The notes under the pieces: generated by a model
Seen by the model: only the letters and a program-made list of their open reading frames with translations
Told to the model about the DNA's origin: nothing
Databases searched by the model: none
Shown: positions 9,338-17,547 of the stretch, piece by piece
Position numbering within the stretch: the stretch's first letter is position 1
Layout of the letters: every line of letters begins with the position of its first letter
Translations under genes and position numbers: made by a program
Assembly (NCBI GenBank): GCA_963702695.1
Contig: CAVPDS010000023.1
Location: 62,001-126,000, forward strand
Length of the DNA: 64,000 nucleotides
Reading direction: 5' to 3'
Source: VAZQ01 sp963702695
Lineage (GTDB): Bacteria; Pseudomonadota; Alphaproteobacteria; Rhizobiales; Xanthobacteraceae

Positions 9338-9769
9338 TCACGCGGTTTGGATGTAATCCCGCAGCGCCTCGGACTCCTGCTGCATCTCCATCAGGCGATG
9401 TTTGACGACGTCGCCGATCGACACGATGCCGAGGAGCTGGTCCTGCTCGACCACCGGCAGATGGCGGAACTTGCCGTTGGTCATCAGCTCCATGATCGAG
9501 CTGACCAACTCCGCCAGCGTGCAGGTCGAAACCTTGCGCGTCATCACCTGCGAGACCGGCATCTGCAGCGCCTGCGCGCCGCTCTCGGCCAGCGCGCGCA
9601 CGACATCACGCTCGGACACGATGCCGATCACGCGTCGTTCGGGTCCCAGGACGACAAGCGCGCCGATGCGGCGTTCGGCCAGGATGTTGGCAGCGGCATC
9701 AAGGCTCGCGGTGGGCTCGATCGTAGTGACGTCGCTACCCTTGGCTGAGAGGATGGTCTGGACATACAT
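9338..9769 (-). CDS. Tandem CBS-domain protein
   Basis: 143 residues made of two CBS domains with no fused enzyme. The first covers roughly residues 8-65 (PTASLDAAANILAERRIGALVV ... GIVSERDVVRAL) and the second 75-130 (STCTLAELVSSIMELM ... LGIVSIGDVVKHRL). Such stand-alone Bateman modules bind adenine nucleotides and modulate partners. A GGAGG sequence lies upstream of the ATG at 9769. The neighbours do not point to a partner. Confidence 0.9.
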   Translation of the reverse strand: MYVQTILSAKGSDVTTIEPTASLDAAANILAERRIGALVVLGPERRVIGIVSERDVVRALAESGAQALQMPVSQVMTRKVSTCTLAELVSSIMELMTNGKFRHLPVVEQDQLLGIVSIGDVVKHRLMEMQQESEALRDYIQTA

Positions 9770-10008
9770 GGGTCGCCTCCATGGAGAACCCCGGCATCAT
9801 CAGCGGGCCCGGATTACCGGGGAATTTCACCAACGCGGACAATTGTCCGGGGTTCCGGGTCCTCCCATTATGGCCGCGACAGCGATTGCTGCAGCGCGGT
9901 GCAATGCGCGAACGATGGGGACATGCGTGGAGCGTCATCCCAATTCGTGGTCGGCGCAAGGCCGGCCACAGACTTGCGACGACATTTCCACCTTTGGCTT
10001 TCGTAACG

Positions 10009-10812
10009 TCAGCGTTCAGGTGGGCCGGGATCGGGATCAGATTCGACGCGCTCGGGTTCCGGCTGATCGGGTTCCAGCGGCGGTACGGGATCGAAGGCGG
10101 CAAAAGCAAGAAGCCCGACGAGAAAGCCCCCGATATGCGCCTCCCAGGCAATGGCGCCTTGCGGCATCCCGGGGAGCGGCAATGTCCCCAGGCCGAACAG
10201 GAGGTTGCTCCCGAACCAGACCAGCAGGAACACGACCACCGTCGGGTTGCGCAGGCTGCGGCCAAACGGCTCCGCCGGCACGTGGTAGGCGGCTTCATCG
10301 CCGCTGCGGAAGGTGCTGATCGGCCCGCCCTTCTGGAACGCGAATCGGGTCGCCGCCCCCATCGCTCCCGAGATCGCCGCCGAAGCACCGATCATGGGCG
10401 AGAACTCCCCGAAATGCAGAGCCAGATGGGCCACCGCCCCTGCCGCCGCCGTCAGCGCAGAGAACACCAGGAAGCGCGCTGCGCCGAAGCGACGCGCCAA
10501 CGCCGAGCCGAACGCCAGGAGCCAGATGCAATTGAAAGTCAGGTGCGTAAGATCGGCATGAATGAAGGCGTAGGTGACAAAGGTCCAGATGTCCGCGCCA
10601 AATCCCCCTGGAAACGGCTCGCCGACGGCAACTCCGGAACTGTAACGCGCGGGAATGAAAGCAAATTGCAGGAGAAATTCGCTCGCCTGTTCCTCGGACA
10701 GCGCCAGGTAGAGGATCGCATGCACGCCGGCGAGTACGGCGATGATTGCCAGCACCACGGCCGGCACATTGAACATTCGCTCGCGGGATGGGTTCAAGAA
10801 GGACGTCCGCAT
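10009..10812 (-). CDS. Rhomboid family intramembrane serine protease
   Basis: 267 residues from the ATG at 10812 (MRTSFLNPSRERMFNVPAVV); the frame is open further up, but that extension is not hydrophobic and looks like leader. Rhomboid hallmarks are FIHADLTHLTFNCIWLLAFG in helix 2, the catalytic serine in MIGASAAISGAMG, and the catalytic histidine in AWEAHIGGFLVG. Six hydrophobic helices are visible. The C-terminus is a short acidic, proline-rich tail (PPLEPDQPEPERVESD). It should cleave transmembrane substrates in the inner membrane; the substrate is unknown. Confidence 0.9.
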   Translation of the reverse strand: MRTSFLNPSRERMFNVPAVVLAIIAVLAGVHAILYLALSEEQASEFLLQFAFIPARYSSGVAVGEPFPGGFGADIWTFVTYAFIHADLTHLTFNCIWLLAFGSALARRFGAARFLVFSALTAAAGAVAHLALHFGEFSPMIGASAAISGAMGAATRFAFQKGGPISTFRSGDEAAYHVPAEPFGRSLRNPTVVVFLLVWFGSNLLFGLGTLPLPGMPQGAIAWEAHIGGFLVGLLAFAAFDPVPPLEPDQPEPERVESDPDPGPPER

Positions 10813-10872
10813 TCGGAGGTAGGGCCCACATAAGCCCTGCCATCCGCCCCGGCAAGCAACCGGAGCGCCGAC

Positions 10873-10898
10873 AAAAAAAAGGAGAGGTTGGCCTCTCC
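10873..10898 (-). terminator. Rho-independent terminator (minus strand)
   Basis: A perfect 7-bp stem (10881-10887 with 10892-10898) and 4-base loop, followed on the minus strand by eight T residues (10873-10880). No protein gene on the minus strand lies upstream of it for more than 400 bases, so it presumably ends a non-coding transcript. Confidence 0.75.
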
Positions 10899-11040
10899 CT
10901 GAGAAGAAATCTGGTTGCGGACGCTCAGATTCCGGCAAATTCCGAAAGGCTTCCGAAAGGATAGGGAGCGCCCCTCCCTTTCCCTCTTCCCGGCTGGGCG
11001 GAGGGAAAAGGAGGGAGCGCGTGGCGCCGAAGCGCCTGTC
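10873..11040 (-). ncRNA. Candidate structured small RNA
   Basis: In the stretch without a gene between the rhomboid start (10812) and the PAS_5 gene (11323), the minus strand carries a long imperfect hairpin (arms 10968-10986 and 11001-11020, about 19 bp with one bulge) and then the strong terminator at 10873-10898. The arm sequences are CU-rich and include CCCTCC and CCTCC tracts that could pair with Shine-Dalgarno sequences. The start of the transcript cannot be fixed; 11040 is a guess. I do not recognise a named RNA family, and 4.5S, RNase P and tmRNA signatures are absent. Confidence 0.4.
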
Positions 11041-11322
11041 ACATCCCCTCGCCTCCCCGGCGATTTGCAGTCGTTCGCTCGATCGGAACCTCGTTCGGCG
11101 AACGCGTGTGGACCGCCGTGACGCTTACGGGAAAACCCCCGCACTGCCCATATCAACCTCTTGTTAACGCTAATGCCGCGTTCACAGGGCGACGCGCCTT
11201 CGCACATCCGCCGCGGGCACGACGCCTGCTCCGTCTCCCCTTGCCGCCAGAAAAAGCCGGCCGCGCTGTCCCAGCCGGGGACAGTGACCGCGAAACTGGC
11301 ACGAGGCGGCGTGGAGGCGTCC

Positions 11323-11901
11323 GTGAAGCATCCGTCGAGCCGGGAGTTGTTCGAATACTGGAATGAGCGTCGCGGCCGCCGTTGCGCACCGGATCGAGCG
11401 GACATCGAACCGGGCGCCATTCGCCGCGTCCTGGCCGACACCTTCATCCTCACCTTCGATGCCGAGGCTGGCCATCCGTTCCGGGTCGCCGGCACGCGGG
11501 TGTGCGCCGCTTTCGGGCGCGAGCTGAAGAGCGAGCCCTTCGTGGGATTGTGGGCGCCGCAGAGCACGGCGCTGGTTCGCGATCTCCTGGCGGTCGTCGC
11601 CACCGAGTCGATCGGCGTGGTCGCCAGCGCCAGCGGGACTGACGAAGAAGGACAAACACTCGACCTCGAACTTATCGTCCTGCCGCTCAGTCACCGCGGA
11701 CGCACCGATGTCCGCGTGCTCGGCGCGCTCGCCCCGACCGGCGCGAAGCCTTGGCTCGGCGCCGCCACCGCCGGACCGCTTGGGCTCGGGACCCTGCGGT
11801 ACCTCGGCGGCGACCTGGCGCCAGCCCCGCAACTGGTCCCCACCCTTCCGCGTGGCCGCATCCGCCACGGGTTCATCATCTACGACGGCGGACAATCCTG
11901 A
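11323..11901 (+). CDS. PAS_5 domain protein
   Basis: 192 residues from GTG 11323, preceded by GGAGG at 11313-11317. The resulting start VKHPSSRELFEYWNERRGRR matches the usual beginning of the alphaproteobacterial PAS_5 family; the frame is open far upstream, but that part is not protein-like. A single PAS-like fold follows (GAIRRVLADTFILTFD, FRVAGTRVCAAFGREL), with no output domain. These proteins are commonly encoded beside PilZ proteins, as here (next gene 12019), which suggests a sensory link to cyclic-di-GMP signalling; the ligand is unknown. Confidence 0.8.
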   Translation: MKHPSSRELFEYWNERRGRRCAPDRADIEPGAIRRVLADTFILTFDAEAGHPFRVAGTRVCAAFGRELKSEPFVGLWAPQSTALVRDLLAVVATESIGVVASASGTDEEGQTLDLELIVLPLSHRGRTDVRVLGALAPTGAKPWLGAATAGPLGLGTLRYLGGDLAPAPQLVPTLPRGRIRHGFIIYDGGQS

Positions 11902-12018
11902 CCTTCAGCTCGCGCATGCTTATTCGAGCTGATCTGCTCTCGGCTAACCCATCATTAATGATGCGTGCATAGGCTCGTCGCCTTCGAGGCGATTTTGCTA
12001 AGAGTCGGCGCGAGGCGC

Positions 12019-12636
12019 ATGCCATTACCTCAGAAAAAAAGTTTGATCTTGCCACTCAGCGAGGAGCGCCGCCGTTTTTCGCGGGTGCGCGTCAATCTGC
12101 TCGGCCGCTACATGCTCGCCGACCGGCGTGAATTCCCCTGCCAGGTCACCAATATGTCGCCGGGCGGCATGGCGCTGGTCGCACCAGTGTCGGGGGCCGT
12201 CGGCGAGCGCGTCATCGCCTATGTCGATCATGTGGGACGTCTCGAAGGCGTGATCGCGCGCCACTTCCAGAATGGATTCGCGATGACGGTTGCGGCGACC
12301 GCGCGCAAGCGTGACAAGCTCGCCGCCCAACTGACCTGGCTTGCCAACCGCCACATCCTCGGTCTGCCGGAAGATCGCCGCCACGGCCGTCAGCCGCCGC
12401 GCAACCCGGCGGCGCGCCTGATCCTGTCGAACGGGGTGAACATCGCGGTGCGCGTCATCGACGTTTCGCAGTCGGGCGCCGCCGTTTCGACCGACCAGCG
12501 GCCGGAGATCGGCGCGCTCGTCACCATCGGCAAGACCACCGGCCGCGTGGTGCGCCATCTCGAAGATGGGTTTGCAATCGAGTTCACCCGATTGCAGCAT
12601 CCCGACTTTGTGGAAGAGAACGTCACCGGCTGGTAG
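12019..12636 (+). CDS. Double PilZ-domain protein
   Basis: 205 residues from the internal ATG 12019 (MPLPQKKSLILPLSEERRRF), which puts the first PilZ domain at the N-terminus. Domain 1 carries ERRRFSRVRVNLLGRYML and later CQVTNMSPGGMALV, matching the RxxxR and D/NxSxxG cyclic-di-GMP-binding pattern with N in place of D. Domain 2 has NGVNIAVRVIDVSQSGAAV (DxSxxG kept) but a weaker arginine motif. It is likely a cytoplasmic cyclic-di-GMP effector, consistent with the two GGDEF/EAL proteins elsewhere in the window. It lies 117 bases after the PAS_5 gene. Confidence 0.88.
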   Translation: MPLPQKKSLILPLSEERRRFSRVRVNLLGRYMLADRREFPCQVTNMSPGGMALVAPVSGAVGERVIAYVDHVGRLEGVIARHFQNGFAMTVAATARKRDKLAAQLTWLANRHILGLPEDRRHGRQPPRNPAARLILSNGVNIAVRVIDVSQSGAAVSTDQRPEIGALVTIGKTTGRVVRHLEDGFAIEFTRLQHPDFVEENVTGW

Positions 12637-12767
12637 GCCGGGGCGGGAGGTTTGTTCCTTAGGATCTGTAGCTTGCAGGCCGGATCCTCGGGCGAATGGA
12701 AGACAAGGCTCTCGCTGTGCGAGTAGCGTGCTGCTAATCTGCACGCGAACAGTACCGGGAGCGCATC

Positions 12768-13748
12768 ATGAAACTTCCCCGCCGTCGATTTCTGCGTCTC
12801 GCCGCGGGTGCTGCCGCGCTACCGGCCATCTCGCGGATCGCACGGGCGCAATCGTATCCGGCGCGGCCGGTGCGCGTGATCGTCGGGCAGGCCGCCGGCA
12901 GTTCATCGGACATCACCGCGCGCCTGATCTCGCAGTTTGTCTCCGAGCGTCTCGGCCAGCAATTCATCGTCGAGGTTCGACCAGGCGCCGGCGGCAATAT
13001 CGCGACCGAGGCGGCCGTGGGCGCGCCGGCCGATGGCTACACGCTCCTGCTTGTAAACGCACAGAATACGATCAATCAGTCGCTCTATGAAAAACTCAAC
13101 TTCAATTTCCTTCGTGACATCGTGCCGGTCGCCGGCATCGACCTGGTGCCGCTCGTGATGGAAGTGAACCCGTCGTTTCCGGCCAAGACCGTTCCGGAAT
13201 TCATCACCTATGCGAAGGCCAACCCCGGCAAGATCAACATGGCCTCGGCCGGCATCGGCGGGCCGCAGCATGTCGCCGGCGAGCTGTTCAAGTTCATGGC
13301 GGGCGTCGACCTTCTCCACGTGCCGTATCGCGGCTCGACGCCGGCGCTGACCGACCTGCTCGCCGGCCAGGTACACGTGATGTTCGATGTCACGCCGTCG
13401 TCCTTGCCGCACGTCAAGGCCGGCAAGCTGCGGCCGCTGGCCGTGACCACGGCAAAGCGATTGGACGTGCTGCCCGACATCCCGGTGATGGCCGATTTTT
13501 TGCCCGGCTACGAGGCGAGCGCCTGGATCGGCTTCGGCGCACCGAAGAATACGCCGACCGCGGTCATCGACACGCTCAACAATCAATTCAACGCGGCGAT
13601 CTCCGATCCCACGATCCAGAAGCGTCTCGCCGAACTCGGCGCCTTGGCGATGCCGCCGAACACGCCGGCCGAATTCGCGAAACATATGGCCGACGACGCC
13701 GCCAAGTGGGCGAAAGTGATCAAGGCATCGGGCATCAAGCCCGAGTGA
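12768..13748 (+). CDS. TctC/Bug-type periplasmic solute-binding protein
   Basis: 326 residues. The signal peptide carries an RRRFLRLAAG motif, so export may be through Tat. The mature protein shows the Bug family landmarks: YPARPVRVIVGQAAGSSSD, GAGGNIATEAAVGAPADGYTLL, HVPYRGSTPALTDLLAGQVHVMFD and the end KVIKASGIKPE. Bug proteins bind carboxylates or small aromatics for tripartite tricarboxylate transporters, but no TctA/TctB gene is in the window. It starts at ATG 12768 after GGGAG. The next gene is a paralogue with a similar leader, so the pair is a tandem duplication. Confidence 0.92.
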   Translation: MKLPRRRFLRLAAGAAALPAISRIARAQSYPARPVRVIVGQAAGSSSDITARLISQFVSERLGQQFIVEVRPGAGGNIATEAAVGAPADGYTLLLVNAQNTINQSLYEKLNFNFLRDIVPVAGIDLVPLVMEVNPSFPAKTVPEFITYAKANPGKINMASAGIGGPQHVAGELFKFMAGVDLLHVPYRGSTPALTDLLAGQVHVMFDVTPSSLPHVKAGKLRPLAVTTAKRLDVLPDIPVMADFLPGYEASAWIGFGAPKNTPTAVIDTLNNQFNAAISDPTIQKRLAELGALAMPPNTPAEFAKHMADDAAKWAKVIKASGIKPE

Positions 13749-13868
13749 AGCGACCGCGATCCATGAATTTGTCGCGATTGTTCTGCCTCGGCGCGGTCTC
13801 CATAATCTCTCGCGGGCGGTAAGATGCGCTGCTAACCTCGTGCTGTGCAGCCGCTTCGGGAGCGCAAC

Positions 13869-14858
13869 ATGAAACTTCCCCACCGGATTTTTCTCTGTCT
13901 GGTCGCGGGCGCCGCCGCGCTCCCGTTCGCCTCCGGCATCGCGCAGGCACAGGCCTATCCGACCCGGCCGATCACGATGATCGTGCCGTATCCGGCCGGC
14001 GGGCAGGCGGACAACATTCCGCGCATCATGCTCGATCGTATGAAGGCGTCGCTCGGCCAGCCCATCGTGATCGAAAATGTGAGCGGTGGCGGTGGCACCA
14101 TCGGAGTCGGCCGGGTCGCGCGGGCCGCGCCGAACGGTTACACGATCGGGCTTGGCGCGTCGCAGACGAACGTCAACAACGGCGCGGTTTACGCGCTGCC
14201 CTACGACCTCTACAATGATTTCGAGCCGATTGCGCTGCTCGCCTCCAGCCCACTCCTGATCATCGGGCGCAAAGAGCTGCCGGCGAATAACCTCAATGAG
14301 CTGGTGGCTTGGCTGAAAGCCAACCATGCGACAGTGTCGCAAGGCCATATCGGGGCCGGTGGCGGCACGCATCTCTGCGGCATCGAATTGCAGGCCAAGA
14401 CCGGCGTCACCTGGACGCTCGTACCCTATCGCGGTATCGGGCCGACGATGCAGGACATCCTGGGCGGGCAGATCGACTTCATGTGCGCCACGCTCGGCAG
14501 TTCGGCGCCGCAGGTCCGCGCCGGGCAGGTCAAGACCTTTGCCGTCACGGCCCCGCAGCGCCTTGCCGCCCTGCCTGACATTCCGACCGTGGACGAAGCG
14601 GGACTGCCCGGGTTCTACAGTTCGGCCTGGTATGGTCTGTGGGCGCCCAAAGGCGTGACAAAGGACATGGTTGCCAAACTCAACGCGGCCGTCGTCGCGG
14701 CCTTGAATGATCCCGGCGTGCGCCGACGCATTGCCGATCTCGGACTGGAGATTCCGCCGCGCGAGCAGCAGACCCCGGACTACCTCGCCGCCTATCACAA
14801 GGCCGAGATCGAGAAATGGTGGCCCATCATCAAGGCGGCCGGCATCAAGCCTGAGTAA
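13869..14858 (+). CDS. TctC/Bug-type periplasmic solute-binding protein (second copy)
   Basis: 329 residues from ATG 13869 (MKLPHRIFLCLVAGAAALPF), preceded by GGGAG and a leader resembling that of the gene before it. Family segments are YPTRPITMIVPYPAGGQAD, GGGGTIGVGRVARAAPNGYT, VPYRGIGPTMQDILGGQIDFM and PIIKAAGIKPE. The twin-arginine pair of the first copy is replaced by PHR, so this one probably uses Sec. Sequence has diverged well beyond the signal and the C-terminal KAxGIKPE, so ligands may differ. No transporter subunits are adjacent. Confidence 0.92.
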   Translation: MKLPHRIFLCLVAGAAALPFASGIAQAQAYPTRPITMIVPYPAGGQADNIPRIMLDRMKASLGQPIVIENVSGGGGTIGVGRVARAAPNGYTIGLGASQTNVNNGAVYALPYDLYNDFEPIALLASSPLLIIGRKELPANNLNELVAWLKANHATVSQGHIGAGGGTHLCGIELQAKTGVTWTLVPYRGIGPTMQDILGGQIDFMCATLGSSAPQVRAGQVKTFAVTAPQRLAALPDIPTVDEAGLPGFYSSAWYGLWAPKGVTKDMVAKLNAAVVAALNDPGVRRRIADLGLEIPPREQQTPDYLAAYHKAEIEKWWPIIKAAGIKPE

Positions 14859-15302
14859 TCCGGCTCCGCTCAATTATAATCTTGTGCGTCGCAGAGCATG
14901 GCGGTGGCTGTAATTCCTCCACCACAGAACGCGGCGCTGTCTCGCATTCGATTTGGCTGAGAGCGTCACCGGCTGGTAAACGCCCGCGGCAGAGCAAAAC
15001 ATCGCCCTCGACCATTTCCCGGCATCGCGCCGAAGGAACAATTCACTCGCGCCGTCGCTCCGACTTGCTTAACGGCCGGTCCGCGGCGCATCGCAAAAGC
15101 CGGCACGACAAGGCGTGGGCGGTAAATGCGCGGCATTTTAAGAAATTTGTATTCGCTGGCATTTTAAGCATCTTTTCTTCAATATAGCGATTTATTAGCT
15201 TCGTTATTTACTTGCATCAAATTCAAAACTACTTGGCTTGATTAGCGGCATTACAAAAGCTTTGTGGGAAATATGACCCCGTCAAAGGGAAGGGGTCAAG
15301 AA
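14859..15302. other. Gene-free interval before BTLCP with AT-rich promoter region
   Basis: No coding frame is convincing here. Bases 14959-14979 match the last seven codons of the PilZ gene (12616-12636) at 19 of 21 positions, including the stop, which may be a decayed duplicate. From about 15120 the sequence becomes AT-rich, unlike its surroundings, and contains a direct repeat (next entry); this part is the likely promoter of the BTLCP gene. Confidence 0.5.
15132..15168 (+). repeat. Direct repeat GGCATTTTAAG x2 upstream of BTLCP
   Basis: An 11-base word occurs exactly twice, at 15132-15142 and 15158-15168, 26 bases start to start, within the AT-rich stretch about 135-170 bases before the BTLCP start. 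The spacing of roughly two and a half helical turns would suit a regulator binding site, but no known box matches. Confidence 0.5.
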
Positions 15303-15935
15303 ATGCCGACGAGGGGAAAACAATTCCTGGGCGCTGCATGCAGCACCGCTGCCGTGTTGCTCGTGCTGCTGACGGGTCCGGGGGCCGAGGCGGCGAACGA
15401 GCGTCCGCTGTTCATCGCGCTGGGCGCCAGCACGCGCGCACCGATCGGCTGGATCGAGTTCTGCTCCGAATACACGCCGGAATGCGAGACCAAACCTGTC
15501 GAGGCGCGCGATGTCGTGCTGTCGGCGAAGGCCTGGAAGGATCTCGTGCGCATCAACAAATGGGTCAACGAAAAGATCAAGCCGATCACCGACCTCGATC
15601 ATTGGGGCGTGGTGGAGCGCTGGAACTATCCCGACGACGGCTACGGCGACTGCGAGGACTACGTCCTGCTCAAGCGCAAGATGCTGCTGCAGGCTGGCTG
15701 GCCGCGCCAGGCGCTCCTGATCACCGTGGTGCGTGACAAGAGGGGCGAGGGCCACGCCATCCTCACGGTCAAGACCGACAAGGGCGAGTTCATTCTCGAT
15801 AACCAGGAAGACCAGATCCTGCTTTGGTCGGAGACCGGTTACCGCTTCGTCAAACGCCAGTCGCAGACCGATCCGAATCTCTGGGTCTCGCTTGGCGATC
15901 CACGTCCGGCGGCTGCCACCGCCGCCGCGCGCTGA
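15303..15935 (+). CDS. Bacterial transglutaminase-like cysteine peptidase (BTLCP)
   Basis: 210 residues from ATG 15303, preceded by a purine-rich AAGGGAAGGGG. Residues 1-30 are a signal peptide (VLLVLLTGPGAEAA). The BTLCP triad is visible: Cys in DGYGDCEDYVLLKR, His in EGHAILTV, Asp in GEFILDNQ. Relatives such as Pseudomonas LapG cleave cell-surface adhesins in the periplasm under cyclic-di-GMP control; in Hyphomicrobiales the function is less clear. Two extra cysteines (EFCSEYTPEC) near the mature N-terminus could form a disulfide. A perfect terminator follows at 16017. Confidence 0.9.
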   Translation: MPTRGKQFLGAACSTAAVLLVLLTGPGAEAANERPLFIALGASTRAPIGWIEFCSEYTPECETKPVEARDVVLSAKAWKDLVRINKWVNEKIKPITDLDHWGVVERWNYPDDGYGDCEDYVLLKRKMLLQAGWPRQALLITVVRDKRGEGHAILTVKTDKGEFILDNQEDQILLWSETGYRFVKRQSQTDPNLWVSLGDPRPAAATAAAR

Positions 15936-16016
15936 GACTACGCGCGTCCAAAGACAACAGGAGTTCCGCGACCCGGTCACGTCCCCACCCCTCCCCGTCC
16001 CCAGACCGGTTCGCGC

Positions 16017-16056
16017 GCGGCCGGCTCTTCCCCCCGAGAGCCGGCCGCACCTTTTT
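16017..16056 (+). terminator. Rho-independent terminator of the BTLCP gene
   Basis: A perfect 12-bp GC-rich stem (16017-16028 with 16037-16048), 8-base loop, then ACC and five T (16052-16056). Its right half recurs at 19373-19393 (21 identical bases), which marks the edges of the accessory island. Confidence 0.88.
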
Positions 16057-16199
16057 GTAATGCAGAAAACCGCATGGTTGTTGGACTTCTAAAGAGGTCC
16101 ATCTCGGCAGTTCATGCCGCCACGAAGCGCGAACACCACATCTCAACCCGTGGAAAATCCGTGGATTTCGTTGCCGGTCCGTCCACCGCTTGATCGGGC

Positions 16200-16418
16200 G
16201 GCAACTTCCTGCGCACGCTGGCGACGCCCGAGCCGATCAAGGACTGGTCGCTGTCGAGCCTGAAGGAGAAGCTGATCAAGATCGGTGCCAAGGTCGTCAG
16301 CCATGGCCGCACCGTCGCCTTCCAGATGGCCGAGGTCGCTATTCCCCGGCACCTGTTCCAGGAGATTTTGCTGCTGATCGCAGAGCTGCGGCCGAAGCCG
16401 CCGCCCGCGCCAACATGA
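16200..16418 (+). pseudogene. IS1380-family transposase, C-terminal fragment
   Basis: A 72-codon frame ending at TGA 16416 reads GNFLRTLATPEPIKDWSL, then LIKIGAKVVSHGRTVAFQMAE and RHLFQEILLLIAELRPKPP. This is the characteristic C-terminal end of IS1380-type DDE transposases. The rest of the enzyme is missing and no start codon precedes it, so this is a relic. The terminal inverted repeat was not identified. Confidence 0.7.
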
Positions 16419-16644
16419 AGCTATTGATGGTCACACGTTCAAGGCCACCCAGCGCGTTCATCCGGGGAATCCCGGCTCAATGCAGCGCGTGATTTGTAGC
16501 CGGTCCGAGTGGGCGCCGATGCAAATCTTCCTGACACTTGTGATAAGGGTCACTGATCCGATCCCGTCGTTGTAGATCAGTATTCAACGACTTGGCGGAT
16601 GCGGGTCTTTCGCCCGACGACGAGCAAGCCATGAAAGGTGTCGC

Positions 16645-17547
16645 ATGACCAAGCCGACGCTCAAGTCGAGCGACTACGACAATGACCAGAAGAGCTTCAC
16701 GCTGGAGACGGACGACGGCTACTTCATCAGGGAGACGGTCGCCTACGTGAAGGGCACGCCCGCAACGCACGCCGACGCCGTGACGGTGATCGTCTGGTTC
16801 CACGGCTTCTACGTCAACAAACGTGGCACCCTTTTTCACGACGTCGAGGGTGAGGAGGTGAAGCTTCTGGCGAATCTCAAGAGCTGCCCGATCAAGGAGT
16901 TGATCTTCATCGCGCCTTGGATGGGCTACGTGCAGCCCGCGAAGGAATTCGTCCTCGACGAGAAAAAGGAGAAGATCCCGTTGCGGGACAAAGCCAAGAA
17001 CATCATTCCCGGCAAATTTCTGCAGCGGAATATTGGCTCGCCCCAGTATCGGGCCGTGGAAAACAAGCTTGGGACGGCAGCGGACGACTATCTCGCCAAG
17101 GTCCTCGAGGGTCTCGCCAATTTCCTGGACAGCAAGAGGCAGGCGCTCAAAGGCAGCGACGGCAAGCCGGCAAGTGCCTTTACCATCAAGAACCTCATCG
17201 TCGCCTGTCATTCGGGGGGCGGCGTCGCCATGCGGGCCTTTGTCGGCGGCCTTGGCAGCAACAACACGGCGGCGCTGAAGGGGTGTTGGTGCTTCGACTG
17301 CCTCTACGGCAACGACGATCCTGATTTCTGGTTCAAGCGGGACGCCAACGCGGCCCCGTTCTACGCCTACTATTTCGATACGGAGGCGAACGCCAAGCGC
17401 CTGCTCAAGTTGATGGGGCATGCCGGGCAGGCGGAATTTTCACACGACGGCTCCAACCTGAACGTCATCGACAATTCCAACAAGAACCATTATCGCACGG
17501 CGAGCGAGGGCTTCGCCGACCGGCTGAAGAACGTCAATCTGCCCTGA
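16645..17547 (+). CDS. Alpha/beta-hydrolase-like protein of unknown family
   Basis: 300 residues, ATG 16645 with AAGG seven bases upstream; no signal peptide. An alpha/beta-hydrolase fold is suggested by VIVWFHGFYVN (oxyanion HG at 53-54), FIAPWMGY, and the nucleophile elbow LIVACHSGGGVAMRAF with Ser190; a late His282 (NKNHYRTASEG) and Asp residues around DDPDFW could complete a triad. The elbow is CHSGG rather than GxSxG. The protein is lysine-rich (KKEKIPLRDKAKN), unlike its chromosomal neighbours. It lies in the accessory island beside transposon relics. I do not recognise the family or substrate. Confidence 0.7.
   Translation: MTKPTLKSSDYDNDQKSFTLETDDGYFIRETVAYVKGTPATHADAVTVIVWFHGFYVNKRGTLFHDVEGEEVKLLANLKSCPIKELIFIAPWMGYVQPAKEFVLDEKKEKIPLRDKAKNIIPGKFLQRNIGSPQYRAVENKLGTAADDYLAKVLEGLANFLDSKRQALKGSDGKPASAFTIKNLIVACHSGGGVAMRAFVGGLGSNNTAALKGCWCFDCLYGNDDPDFWFKRDANAAPFYAYYFDTEANAKRLLKLMGHAGQAEFSHDGSNLNVIDNSNKNHYRTASEGFADRLKNVNLP

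Noticed and set aside
9780..10008. GC-rich partial palindromes between the CBS and rhomboid genes
   Set aside because: Arms are short and imperfect, with no T-run; not enough to call a terminator or repeat.
12903..14873. A 656-codon open frame on the minus strand across both TctC genes
   Set aside because: It is exactly antisense to two genes with clear family motifs, and its product is rich in Arg/His/Asp/Gly without domains; GC-rich codon bias leaves antisense frames open.
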